A stretch of DNA of 64,000 nt from the NCBI GenBank assembly GCA_018340805.1, contig JACMZG010000008.1:14965485-15029484 (forward strand), written 5' to 3'. A program made the translations under genes and the position numbers. Within the stretch, counting starts at the first letter, position 1. Every line of letters begins with the position of its first letter. The DNA comes from Microvelia longipes. Its lineage: Eukaryota > Arthropoda > Insecta > Hemiptera > Veliidae. Shown here in pieces: positions 10,441-21,736 of this stretch. Below the pieces are notes generated by a model. It was not told where the DNA came from, did no database searches, and saw only the letters and a program-made list of their open reading frames with translations.

Positions 10441-12013
10441 ATATGCTGAAATTTAACACTGAAGGGGAAAATTTAAAGTATAAAAATGTGCAATGGTTGA
10501 GGTATTCAATCAATTATACAGTACAAGTGTATACAGTACTATAACGATTTAAATCAGTTAGTTTTACTAAAAAATTTATTAACTGATAAGACCACAAAAA
10601 GCCTTGATCCTGATAAAGAAGTCCCTTAAGATTCCGATGATGAGTGATGTTTCAGTATGTATATTGTGTCTTTATAAATTTTATTTATCTCTATAATTAT
10701 CATAATCACCAATAGACCTTTTACATATGTATAAATAAATAATATTTATTTGTTGAAAAATACAAAGCCTTGTACATTAGCCTAGTCATAATAGCATATT
10801 ATAACATTTTAAAAATCGCATATAAAATTTAATATTTAATTTTACCATCCTAGTAATTAAACATTTGCAAATATAAAAACACCAAATGTGAAATTCAATT
10901 TTACTTGATATAATAATTTCTCTTACATAGCATAATTGAAATAATCTTTCTTATAATATTAAGATAGGTTACAGACAGGCTTGCATGCCTCTGTTTTACA
11001 TAAATTTACTTTTATGTCTAGTGCTGTAAGTGTGTACCTGTTCATGACTTTCTACAGAATTTATGTTTAATTTTATATTCCTTAATTTTTTTAAATTTAC
11101 TGCTGGAAATGCATTTCCTGCAGTTTCCTTAAACCTACCTACCTCTATCTTTCCTTACCTGACTTTTCCTGTCTCTTTCCTTTCTTACCCTTATTTGGAT
11201 TAATTTTGATTTTTATGTATATTTATCAAAAGCTTTCATTTATAAGAGCCTCTAGTCATTCCCTCCTACCACCTTTTCGAGTATCTTTTCAGTTAAAGTA
11301 CAGGCTTAGTGAGATTCACCAACACACCTTGTTTCTTGCGATTTACAGCTTGACGCCGGAATAGCGGGTCCGTTCCAATTTTAGTGCCGTGTGAGAGGCA
11401 CTTGTGCACTGTTCTCAAGTTGTTAATTTGGCGGAAAGAAGTGCGTCTTATTGACTTATCGTGGTGTAAACAAGCTACACACACATATATTATTATTATT
11501 ACTACACTAGTTATGAGCACCAATAGAAGTGACAGGTTTGTGGGCACCAACATGCAAATTGCCGACTTTCACTAGTGTAAAATTCCTTGAGCTAATTATT
11601 GTGTAGGTCACCTTGATCATTTTGGAAATTATAAATATTTAACAAAATTGACACAGATATACCAATGCTTATTGTACATTAATGTTTAAGCATAATAAAG
11701 AAAAATTGATGTAACTGTTCACCAAAAATACAAGAGCTTATTATTGTTACTGTTCAAGGTAGAGTTTTTGATATTCTTAAATCTCTCAGATGATGCCGTG
11801 GTTAAAGCCCGCAGACTCCAAATTTGGCTTCCTGAACAAACAGAACCATTTGATAAGTTGATATTTTGCTTACGATTTTTGTAGTTTACACTTTTATTTT
11901 GTGCACAGGCTTTTGTATGTTTGATACCAGTACATTGTATTGTTTATTTAGCTATTTATTATAATTTTAATATTGTTTTATTTGTTGAATTCAATTAATA
12001 TTTTTGTAACAAG

Positions 12014-12431
12014 ATGGACACAAGTAATCAAAGTGCTCATTTGAATGTTGGTAATCAGGATATTGGTAATGCTATTATTAATAATGCCCCTAGTAATCCT
12101 ATTGATGAAAATTTAAATTCAAGTAACCTATCATATGACACTGTTGTTAATAACAACGGTGATGACCAAAATATTACTGATAGCACCAATACCAATAATG
12201 CTAATGTTTGGTGAAGGGCTAGGAATGATTCATTTTCTGATCTTAAACCCGATGGTCGTGATGTGTTAATACAACATTTATCTAATCAGATTTTTAATTA
12301 CGAAACCACATTAGGAGATTAACCCGGTACAATGAGGATCAACCTGGTCCTAGTCAACCTGTAGTGCGTGAAAGTGTTCGTCAAAGTAGTGTTAATCAAA
12401 ATTCTAATCAAAGTGACTATCAAACCCTTTA
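12014..12431 (+). pseudogene. Asn-rich open frame of the tandem unit, copy 2
   Basis: This copy of the frame starts MDTSNQSAHLNVGN, is open for 66 codons to 12214, and continues in other frames to a stop at about 12431 (QNSNQSDYQTL). It has one extra codon relative to copy 1 (STNTNNANVW). The stop after VW occurs in all three copies, so it predates the amplification or the real protein is spliced or ends there. Confidence 0.4.
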
Positions 12432-12902
12432 ACGCTCACCCTGAAAAAAAGGACTATGCTCTGTATGCGCGGAGGTTCCGTATGGAACCACCTCTCTAAT
12501 GAATACTCCTTTTACGTGGTTGAGGCGTTCGATGTTGTATTTATAGTTAAACGTTCTAAAGAGATGATATGTGTAGACATTAGGCGGGTGACATGCGCAG
12601 AAATATTAAAAACCGGGATTGTGGGTCCTCAGACATACCACTGAACTCAGAATACCTTCCATTTGTCTGCCAAACTGCGTGTGGAAAACATGTGCTGAGT
12701 GAGTTTTATGTTTTTGTTTTGGAAGTTGCTGAATTTATGCTATTTTTTTATTGGTAAGTTATATTTTATAGTCTCTTTTATTAGATTAGTTAAAAGTTAT
12801 TTAGTTTTAATGACTTTTACGCGTTGATAAGTTAATTTTTGTTTTAAATATCACAGTGTCGGTAGTATCCGAGCTAAGAAAACCATAGTTTTTAACTTGC
12901 AG

Positions 12903-13415
12903 CAATGTTTGGCCAACTCATTATTAATGTCTTCAGTGGCGTTCTACTACCGCCAGTTATAGATATTTTAACTATACATGACACGACATCAGGTATTTCA
13001 ACTACTATATGTAGCATGAACCTCATGCTGGCCAAGCAGGAAATTGCTTCATGTATTTACCATAACATGACAAATTTGCCTCGGGATGTAACATATCTAA
13101 TTCTATTACTTAGTTAAATGTGGAGGTCAGAATAGAAATAGCCACGTTGGTCCTATGTTTTTGAGAGCGCTTAGTAATTTTTATAGCTTGGAAATTATAC
13201 TCGTAAACTATAAATTTATGATAAGCAGCCACTCTCATATAGAATGTGATGTTGACCATGCACTCATTGATGAAAAGAAAAACGATCAACATTTTCCTTT
13301 TTATCATCTACATGATAGGTTTCAACTTGTGAGATCTGCAGGGAAAAAATCAATTCAAGGTAAAAGAGATGCAGCAAAAAGCATTTTTCGATTATGCTTC
13401 ACTTTTAAAAAATAA
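12903..13415 (+). pseudogene. DUF7869-like last exon, copy 3
   Basis: Open frames at 12905-13117 and 13155-13415 together cover the whole exon, split by one frameshift close to where the family has its CGGQN motif (near 13110-13135). The second half keeps SHSHIECDVDHALIDEKK. This is the best preserved downstream copy, and it is followed by unit 3's non-coding part. Confidence 0.6.
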
Positions 13416-14993
13416 GATGATATGCTGAAAATTTAACACTGAAGGGGAAAATTTAAAGTATAAAAATGTGCAATGGTTGAGGTATTCAATCAATTATACA
13501 GTACGAGCTGTATACAGTACTATAACGATTTTAAATCAGTTAGTTTTACTAAAAAATTTATTAACTGATAAGACCACAAAAAGCCTTGATCCTGATAAAG
13601 AAGTCCCTTAAGATTCCGATGATGAGTGATGTTTCAGTATGTATATTGTGTCTTTATAAATTTTATTTATCTCTATAATTATCATAATCACCAATAGACC
13701 TTTTACATATGTATAAATAAATAATATTTATTTGTTGAAAATACAAAGCCTTGTACATTAGCCTAGTCATAATAGCATATATAAATTTTAAAAATCGCAT
13801 ATAAAATTTAATATTTAATTTTACCATCCTAGTAATTAAACATTTGCAAATATAAAAATACCAAATGTGAAATTCAATTTTACTTGATATAATAATTTCT
13901 CTTACATAGCATAATTGAAATAATCTTTCTTATAATATTAAGATAGGTTACAGACAGGCTTGCATGCCTCTGTTTTACATAAATTTACTTTTATGTCTAG
14001 TGCTGTAAGTGTGTACCTGTTCATGACTTTCTACAGAATTTATGTTTAATTTTATATTCCTTAATTTTTTTAAATTTACTGCTGGAAATGCATTTCCTGC
14101 AGTTTCCTTAAACCTACCTACCTCTATCTTTCCTTACCTGACTTTTCCTGTCTCTTTCCTTTCTTACCCTTATTTGGATTAATTTTGATTTTTATGTATA
14201 TTTATCAAAAGCTTTCATTTATAAGAGCCTCTAGTCATTCCCTCCTACCACCTTTTCGAGTATCTTTTCAGTTAAAGTACAGGCTTAGTGAGATTCACCA
14301 ACACACCTTGTTTCTTGCGATTTACAGCTTGACGCCGGAATAGCGGGTCCGTTCCAATTTTAGTGCCGTGTGAGAGGCACTTGTGCACTGTTCTCAAGTT
14401 GTTAATTTGGCGGAAAGAAGTGCGTCTTATTGACTTATCGTGGTGTAAACAAGCTACACACACATATATTATTATTATTACTATACTAGTTATGAGCACC
14501 AATAGAAGTGACAGGTTTGTGGGCACCAACATGCAAATTGCCGACTTTCACTAGTGTAAAATTCCTTGAGCTAATTATTGTGTAGGTCACCTTGATCATT
14601 TTGGAAATTATAAATATTTAACAAAATTGACACAGATATACCAATGCTTATTGTACATTAATGTTTAAGCATAATAAAAGAAAAATTGATGTAACTGTTC
14701 ACCAAAAATACAAGAGCTTATTATTGTTACTGTTCAAGGTAGAGTTTTTGATATTCTTAAATCTCTCAGATGATGCCGTGGTTAAAGCCCGCAGACTCCA
14801 AATTTGGCTTCCTGAACAAACAGAACCATTTGATAAGTTGATATTTTGCTTACGATTTTTGTAGTTTACACTTTTATTTTGTGCACAGGCTTTTGTATGT
14901 TTGATACCAGTACATTGTATTGTTTATTTAGCTATTTATTATAATTTTAATATTGTTTTATTTGTTGAATTCAATTAATATTTTTGTAACAAG

Positions 14994-15410
14994 ATGCACA
15001 CAAGTAGTCAAAGTGCTCATTTGAATGTTGGTAATCAGGATATTGGTAATGCTATTATTAATAATGCCCCTAGTAATCCTATTGATGAAAATTTAAATTC
15101 AAGTAACCTATCATATGACACTGTTGTTAATAACAACGGTGATGACCAAAATATTACTGATAGCACCAATACCAATAATGCTAATGTTTGGTGAAGGGCT
15201 AGGAATGATTCATTTTCTGATCTTAAACCCGATGGTCGTGATGTGTTAATACAACATTTATCTAATCAGATTTTTAATTACGAAACCAATTAGGAGATTA
15301 ACCCGGTACAATGAGGATCAACCTGGTCCTAGTCAACCTGTAGTGCGTGAAAGTGTTCGTCAAAGTAGTGTTAATCAAAATTCTAATCAAAGTGACTATC
15401 AAACCCTTTA
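14994..15410 (+). pseudogene. Asn-rich open frame of the tandem unit, copy 3
   Basis: Nearly identical to copy 2 but starts MHTSSQ (G to C change in the second codon). The frame is open for 66 codons to 15194 and then broken as in the other copies. Selection for the protein is not evident beyond the shared 66 codons. Confidence 0.4.
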
Positions 15411-15855
15411 ACGCTCACCCTGGAAAAAAGGACTATGCTCTGTATGCGCGGAGGTTCCGTATGGAACCACCTCTCTAATGAATACTCCTTTTACGTGGTT
15501 GAGGCGTTCGATGTTGTATTTATAGTTAAACGTTCTAAAGAGATGATATGTGTAGACATTAGGCGGGTGACATGCGCAGAAATATTAAAAACCGGGATTG
15601 TGGGTCCTCAGACATACCACTGAACTCAGAATACCTTCCATTTGTCTGCCAAACTGCGTGTGGAAAACATGTGCTGAGTGAGTTTTATGTTTTTGTTTTG
15701 GAAGTTGCTGAATTTATGCTATTTTTTTTATTGGTAAGTTATATTTTATAGTCTCTTTTATTAGATTAGTTAAAAGTTATTTAGTTTTAATGAGTTTTAC
15801 GCGTTGATAAGTTAATTTTTGTTTACAATATCACAGTGTCGGTAGTATCCGAGCT

Positions 15856-16270
15856 TTATATGTGACGTGCTAGATTATTCCAACTTTTTGTTCTAAACTC
15901 AATTGTTTTATAAAAATAGTGTTTATAGTTTGTATCTTAATAATTTACTTAGTTTAATAAATAACAATATTGCGCTCGGCAGTTACAGATCTTTTTTTTG
16001 TTGTAGTTTTTGACCTAAACTTAATTACGCTTGCCCACATGTTTGGTGATGCCTTGGTGGAACCACTATTTCCCGCTTTTTTATGAATATTTTCGTAACT
16101 AATTTTTTTAAATTTTCAAAAAATATATAGACATCAGTTAATAGATGATAATCGAAGATCTATTAGTATTTAATATTATCAAATGTTTTTATAATATTAT
16201 TCTGTTGTGTCAAATATACTATAAAATAAAATGAAAAAATAGATGAATGAAATTTAGAAAAAGGCATTTT
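15856..16270. other. AT-rich flank after the tandem array
   Basis: No gene recognised. A TGCCTTGGTGGAACCACTAT string at 16049-16068 loosely resembles TTGCTTGGTGGTACCTCTAT near 34518, inside the right part of the piggyBac element. This may therefore include the left flank of that element, but no TTAA-bounded left terminus could be found. Confidence 0.3.
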
Positions 16271-16276
16271 TCGTTT

Positions 16277-16515
<239 letters not shown>

Positions 16516-16600
16516 ATAATAATAATAATCCATTTATTGCAAAATACATGATAAATACACATAATACAAATCTTAATTTAAAATTTAATAGTATACAATT

Positions 16601-16810
16601 TTGCAAATCGCAATACTGCGTGGAAACCCTAGCAGGGTTGAATCGAGTTGCTTATCTACAACATTTAGTCTATTAATTTATATTTTAAAGAGAATAATAA
16701 TTATGTTGAGTATAAATGTGTTTAGTACAATTAACAATAATATTAGAAAAAAAAAACAAAGCATAACATTTGTTGGCATGCAAAAAATAATACAATAATT
16801 AAATTTTCTT
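16601..16810. other. AT-rich spacer between microsatellites
   Basis: Nothing recognisable; the 65-codon open frame here has no family features. Confidence 0.4.
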
Positions 16811-16849
16811 AATGCATATTAATATTTATTTAATATTTTTTCCTTATTT

Positions 16850-17075
16850 ATTACATACATATTATACATACATATACATACATACATACACACATACAAT
16901 ACATACATATATACACATACATATATTTGCACACATATACATATACATACATATACATCCATACTTATACATACACATATATACATACATACATACTCAC
17001 ATACGTATACCTATACACACACATACATACATACATATACACACATATATACATACAAATATATATTAGTATACA
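16850..17075. repeat. (CATA)n/(CA)n microsatellite
   Basis: Imperfect CATACATACA and CACATATACA tandem tetra- and hexanucleotides. Overlapping open frames are artefacts of the repeat. Confidence 0.95.
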
Positions 17076-17309
17076 TATCTTTTTATACTTATATAAAATG
17101 TTAGTGTTTGTAAGATTATACTTTCTATTTACAAAAACAATGATGATAATTTAATAATAATATAATAAAATACAATATTTAGTTTTAGATTATCTATTAG
17201 GATTAATATTAGAGTGGCTGACGATAGGCAGGAGTGGAAAAAAGATTGTGTAAAGTTTATTATGATGTTTGGTTCTATAAAAAAAAAATTAGTATACCTA
17301 AAAAATAAA

Positions 17310-17372
17310 TATATTATATATATAATATATATATATAAATATATAATATAATATAATATAATAAATATAATA

Positions 17373-17407
<35 letters not shown>

Positions 17408-17419
17408 ATATATATAATA

Positions 17420-17477
<58 letters not shown>

Positions 17478-17510
17478 TATAATATATTATATTATATATA
17501 TATTACAGTA
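17310..17510. repeat. (TA)n-rich microsatellite
   Basis: TA runs interrupted by ATAATAT, lying just before the first recognisable piggyBac exon. Confidence 0.95.
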
Positions 17511-17558
17511 TTTTATTTTTATTTTACTTACTTATTTATTTAATTGTTTTTTGTACAC

Positions 17559-19752
17559 AGAAGATGGAAAAAAAGTGACAGTTTCAAATGACTGGTTGGA
17601 TGGAAAATCACTGGATGACTTAGATGCCTTGTTTGGCATCGATGATCTACAAGCGGAAGACTCCTACGAAGGAGGTGATTCTGATGCGGAAGAAAACTAT
17701 ATATTTGGATCAAACAGCAGTAAGTGTTTGTTATAGTAGTTAGATTATAGGCTGATTATGATTATAATAACCATAATCATTAAGAAAGATGTGTACAACA
17801 AATATAAAATATTTTGGCAATATTTATAATTCTTATATCAGATTTGGGGGCCCCAAAATTTATTTTTTGAAAAAAAAAAAAACAAGTTGGGTATCAAATT
17901 TGGTAATGATGAATAGGTTTCAAAAAATATTTATTGTGGCTTTCAAAATAATATAATATAAAATAAGGCCCCAAATTTGGCTAACAAAACCCTTAATATC
18001 ACAGCATTTTTTTTATTTAGTTAATTTATTTATTTTTTTTTTTTTTTGGTGATGGACTAAACATTCGCAGGTCTTCTATTGATTCGTTAGAACCTGCGTG
18101 TAATACTGCAAAATTAACCGATTCGTCTGACGATGAAGATATGCCCTCTGATTCACCAAAAAGGCCATCATCGTCTGCATTTAATGATTCATCACACTCG
18201 CCTTCAAATAGTGAAGGCAGTGGTAGTGAGGCAGATGATGAAGATTATAACAAAATTAGTTGGAAAAAAATGGTAGAGGGTTGTCTTTAGCTTATAAAAA
18301 ATTTAAATTTAGGGAACCAGTAGGCCCCAAAATTGAAGTTAACATAAAGAAACCATCTTCTATTTTTCTATCTATCTTTTCTATAAGTTTAATGAACTTT
18401 ATAGTTCAAGAAAGTAACAGGTATGCTTCATCAAATGGAGTCAACTTAAAATTAACTAGTGAAGAACTTATTGCATTTTTTGGCTTATTAATGATGATGG
18501 CCTTTCACACATTACCCCAAATGAGACTGTATTGGTCGAATAAAGTCAATTTTAATGTTCCTGCTGTGGCAAGAATCATGAGTCAAATAAGATTTTTACA
18601 AATTTTTAGATACTTGCACTGCAACGACACTGACAAAATGCCTAAGAGAGGTACTCCCAATTTTGATAAGTTATATAAAATAAGATCAATAATAAGGGCA
18701 CTTAATGACAGTTTCAAACAAGTTTTCAATCCCTACCGTCAGATTTCTATAGATGAAAGCATGATTGCTTTCAAAGGGCGGAGTGCTCTTAAGCAGTATA
18801 TGCCGCTAAAACCAATTAAACGTGGTTTTAAGGTATGGGCGGTATGCTATGGTGTAACAGGATTTCTTTTAGGCTTTGAAGTTTATCAAGGTAAAGGAAT
18901 GCTGTTACAAGGGCAGTCTCTTGGTACTAGTGTAGTACTAAAACTCTAAGTTTTTACAAGGATTAGGTTACACTCTGTTTTTTGACCGTTTTTTTACATC
19001 AATTCCTCTTATAAAAAAACCTTCTTAAGAAAGGTCTTTTTTGTTGTGGGACTCTTGTTTCGAACAGAAAGTTTTTACCAAAAAACCTATAAAAAGATAA
19101 ACTTAAAATTTGGAGAGAGTGACAGCAGGAGTGACTCAAATATTCATGTAGTAAAGTGGAAAGACAGGGGAGCAAAGAGTGTCATGATAGGTTCCCCTCA
19201 GTGGAACCCTCAAAGTAAGGTTATGGTGGAAAGGAGGAGTAAATCTGGTGAAAAAGAGTCACCTGTCCACTACCTATCGTTAATTACAATAAGTATATGG
19301 GGGGTGTAGATGTCTTCGACCAATTCATGTCGTACTAGCCTATTACTTGGAAGAGTCGTAGGTGGTGGCTAAAAAATTTTTTGTATCTCCCTGAAGCCTG
19401 TACTGTAAACTCGTACGTTCTTTATAAAACGACTATCAAACTCATGGATAATAAAATAAAAGTTATGTCGCAGTTGGAGTTTCGTGACATACTTGCGTCT
19501 GAACTTGTCTCTATACTACCTGCAAAGGTAGAGCCTTCTACCAATAAGGTAAATATTAACATAACTAAGTCAAAATTCTCTAAGTGTGTTAAGAAAATTT
19601 TTGATCAGGGTAAACATTTAGCTATTGAAGGGACCAAAAGAAGGTGTGTACATTGCAGCACCAAAGCATGCTCCAAAAGATCAAGGGTTACATGCAATAC
19701 CTGTGATGTTGGTTTGTGCATACCTTGTTTTGCTCCCTTTCACGAAAATTAA
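17559..19752 (+). pseudogene. piggyBac-like transposase, spliced and frame-broken
   Basis: An exon at 17559-17720 lies between a TTTTTTGTACACAG acceptor and an AGCAG/GTAAGT donor. It encodes an acidic N-terminus (DWLDGKSLDDLDALFG). After an intron to about 18070 a second acidic stretch (DSSDDEDMPSDSP) leads into the DDE_Tnp_1_7 core: LTSEELIAFFGLL, MRLYWS, IRFLQIFRYLHCND. The catalytic Asp blocks are RQISIDESMIAFKGR (about 18740), LFFDRFFTSIPL (about 18980) and MGGVDVFDQF (about 19300), so all three Asp survive. The C-terminus is a Cys-rich zinc domain (RRCVHCSTKACSKR, then CNTCDVGLCIPCF), as in piggyBac families. Frameshifts near 18265, 18950, 19300 and a stop after FDQFMSY break it; several lie in homopolymers. 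A DD-D transposase cuts and pastes at TTAA. Confidence 0.88.
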
Positions 19753-19924
19753 AATTTTGTATTTGTCAAATTAACACTATAGAAGAAGACATCTCTACTT
19801 TTACAGGTATCATTATCACTACACTTTCACCATGAGACTGTCCTTAAATTGAATAAATTTTAATTTTTTAGACTAAAAATTATATTTTTTATTTTTTTTG
19901 TGTTTTTTTAATATTTTTTTTTAT

Positions 19925-20147
19925 GTTCACAACTTTTTTTATGTTAGAGTAAGTTCACAACTTTTTTATATTTTTTTGTATGTTAGAGTAAGTTCACAAC
20001 TTTGTGCTAAGTCAATACGATCTCGTTTGAACTAACTCTAACATACTCACCATTAGTTAATAATAATATTTTTAAATATTTTATTAAATGTCTTATAAAG
20101 ACTTTTATATTTTTTTGTATGCTAGAATAAGTTCACAACTTTGTGCT
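19925..20147. repeat. piggyBac 3' subterminal hairpin repeats, left part
   Basis: The module TATGTTAGAGTAAGTTCACA...CTCTAACATA is an imperfect inverted repeat of about 66 bp. It occurs at about 19978-20054 and partially at 19944-19965 and 20119-20147. The same module recurs twice at 34023-34262. The left series stops at AACTTTGTGC (20147), exactly where the inserted LTR-like sequence begins. Confidence 0.75.
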
Positions 20148-20243
20148 TGTTATATAGATGTTGTCAGGCATCTTAAGTTGTTGTTGCTTGTAAGTACTTA
20201 AGGTTATTGTATGGTTATCATTAAACATTCATTTTCAACATTA
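20148..20243 (+). mobile_element. Candidate 5' LTR start of a Ty3-like element
   Basis: The sequence TGTTATATAGATGTTGTCAGG begins with TG immediately after the piggyBac repeat breaks off. Its presumed other end (ATAACA, then a primer-binding site) lies beyond the palindrome at 33071-33096. Without the palindrome this LTR would be only about 120 bp. No second LTR was found to confirm the boundaries. Confidence 0.35.
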
Positions 20244-20449
20244 ACATGTGCAAGTAGGTATAGCAGCGACTTGGAGGACCCCCACTCCTCTCCCTAGCCC
20301 ATGCCCCCTTACCTAGATGCATTATGAATTGATCATCCTTGATCGGTATATCGTTAGATATACATGGAGGGCTACCTCCTTGAACACCCTCTACCCTTAC
20401 TATGTACCCCCCCCCCTTTTGGTGTATTATGCTCGTACACTAGACTTAA

Positions 20450-21600
20450 CTAAAATTCGTCTCTCCTTGTATTTACCTACATTATTATATTATTTCATGT
20501 AGATCCCACCCCTCCCCAACTCTTACATCACCCACCCCACCCTTTACTTAAGAACAGATTTTTCGGCTGATACCGTTTGAGTTTATTTAACGATGACCCA
20601 CCCCTCTCCACAACTCTTGCTCCATATTTAGTTTTCAGTTATAATCCCCCCCCCCTCCACTCGCTCTACTTAAGACCTGGTTTTAGTCTAATTTTCATCT
20701 GATTATCGTATGAGTTTATCTAACGAAGAGCCTCCCATCTCCTCATCACTTGCTGTGTGTTTATTTTTCAAAACAAAATATCCGGTCCACCTACCTCCGT
20801 GACCGTGATCGTTATAGTACGAGACTTGTATGCAGGAGGACTCGGGTTCACAGCCAGGGCTAAGATTATATAAATGGTATTTCTAATTAACAGATTTCAC
20901 CAACTTTAATTAATTCTTAGCGGATAGTAGATGCAATCACCTCAGGTGGTTTCCGCAGTGTGAATACCCTAATGGTCGAAAGGCCTTAAAACGGACATAT
21001 ATTTTATTTTATCCCTCAACTTCTTATGACCAGATTTAATATGTCTTGCAGAGCCCACCCCACCCATAACGCATGTCGGGAGAGCTACTTTGTAACCATA
21101 TTATCCCACCTTTACTTCAGACCAGATTTCTGTTTAATTTTTTTTTCAGCTGATGCCGTATGAAACTCTACACAACTCATGCTCTATGTTTAGTTCCCAG
21201 TTATATTATCCCCACTCCCTCTACTTAGGACCTGTTTTACTCTAATTTTCATATGATTTACCTACCACATAGGACTTTTACGTAATATCCCACCCACAAT
21301 TCATGTTGTATGCGTAGTTTCAATAATAATATCCATCCGAGACTTAAGACCAGATTTAGTGTAATTTTATCCGATACTCCACCATATAGGTTTATCTAAT
21401 GACGACCCCTCCAAAATGCATATCATATGCGTAATTTTAATCATATATCCCCTATAAGACGGTTTTCTAGTCTAAATTTTACATCTGATGCCCCTATTAT
21501 ATGGGTTTTGTTATGAAGACCTTCACCAACTCTATGCTTTTCTTGAGAACTGTTTTCTAGTCTAAAATTTTTATCTAACCCCTTTTATATACCGAGAAAA
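20450..21600. repeat. Degenerate 120-150-bp tandem repeats, left arm
   Basis: Mirror of 31735-32860. Repeating elements include GACCAGATTT or GACCTGGTTT, TAGTCTAATTTTCATCTGAT and clusters of CACCCC. Strong C-rich skew on this strand. They occupy the distal (outer) end of the arm. Confidence 0.65.
20770..21010. repeat. SINE-like insertion within the terminal repeats, left arm
   Basis: A block unlike the surrounding repeats, also present at 32310-32560. It contains GACTCGGGTTCACAGCCAGG, vaguely like a tRNA B-box, followed by a tail region. Presence in both arms means it arrived before the arms were duplicated. Assignment as a SINE is weak. Confidence 0.25.
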
Positions 21601-21736
21601 GTAACTCTCTCAGTAAATTTATTCAATTTCCACTTGTTTGATGATCATTTATTACCCTAGATTATTGGAAGTTAGGTTAAATAATTTAATACAATTATTT
21701 ATTTACATAAATATATTTAAGGTTTACAAGTTAATT

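Larger units (their letters stand above)
6968..15855 (+). repeat. Three head-to-tail copies of a 2.98-kb unit
   Basis: The same sequence recurs at about 6968-9901, 9902-12879 and 12880-15855. Equivalent starts of the Asn-rich frame lie at 9041, 12014 and 14994, giving spacings of 2973 and 2980. Each unit contains, in order, a DUF7869-like last exon, an AT-rich 3' region with AATAAA signals, a leader-like region, an Asn-rich open frame and a short linker. Units 2 and 3 are nearly identical. Unit 1 differs more, mainly over 7500-8340. The third unit ends abruptly at GTATCCGAGCT (15855), where the next copy would begin. Differences between units are largely homopolymer length changes. Confidence 0.92.

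Noticed and set aside
11293..11575. Frames of 86 codons (minus) and 63 codons (plus), repeated at 14272-14554
   Set aside because: They overlap each other in the noncoding part of the tandem unit. Conservation is explained by recent duplication; neither shows a domain.
16812..17154. Open frames of 75-85 codons on the plus strand
   Set aside because: Products of the (CATA)n microsatellite; low-complexity His/Tyr/Ile only.
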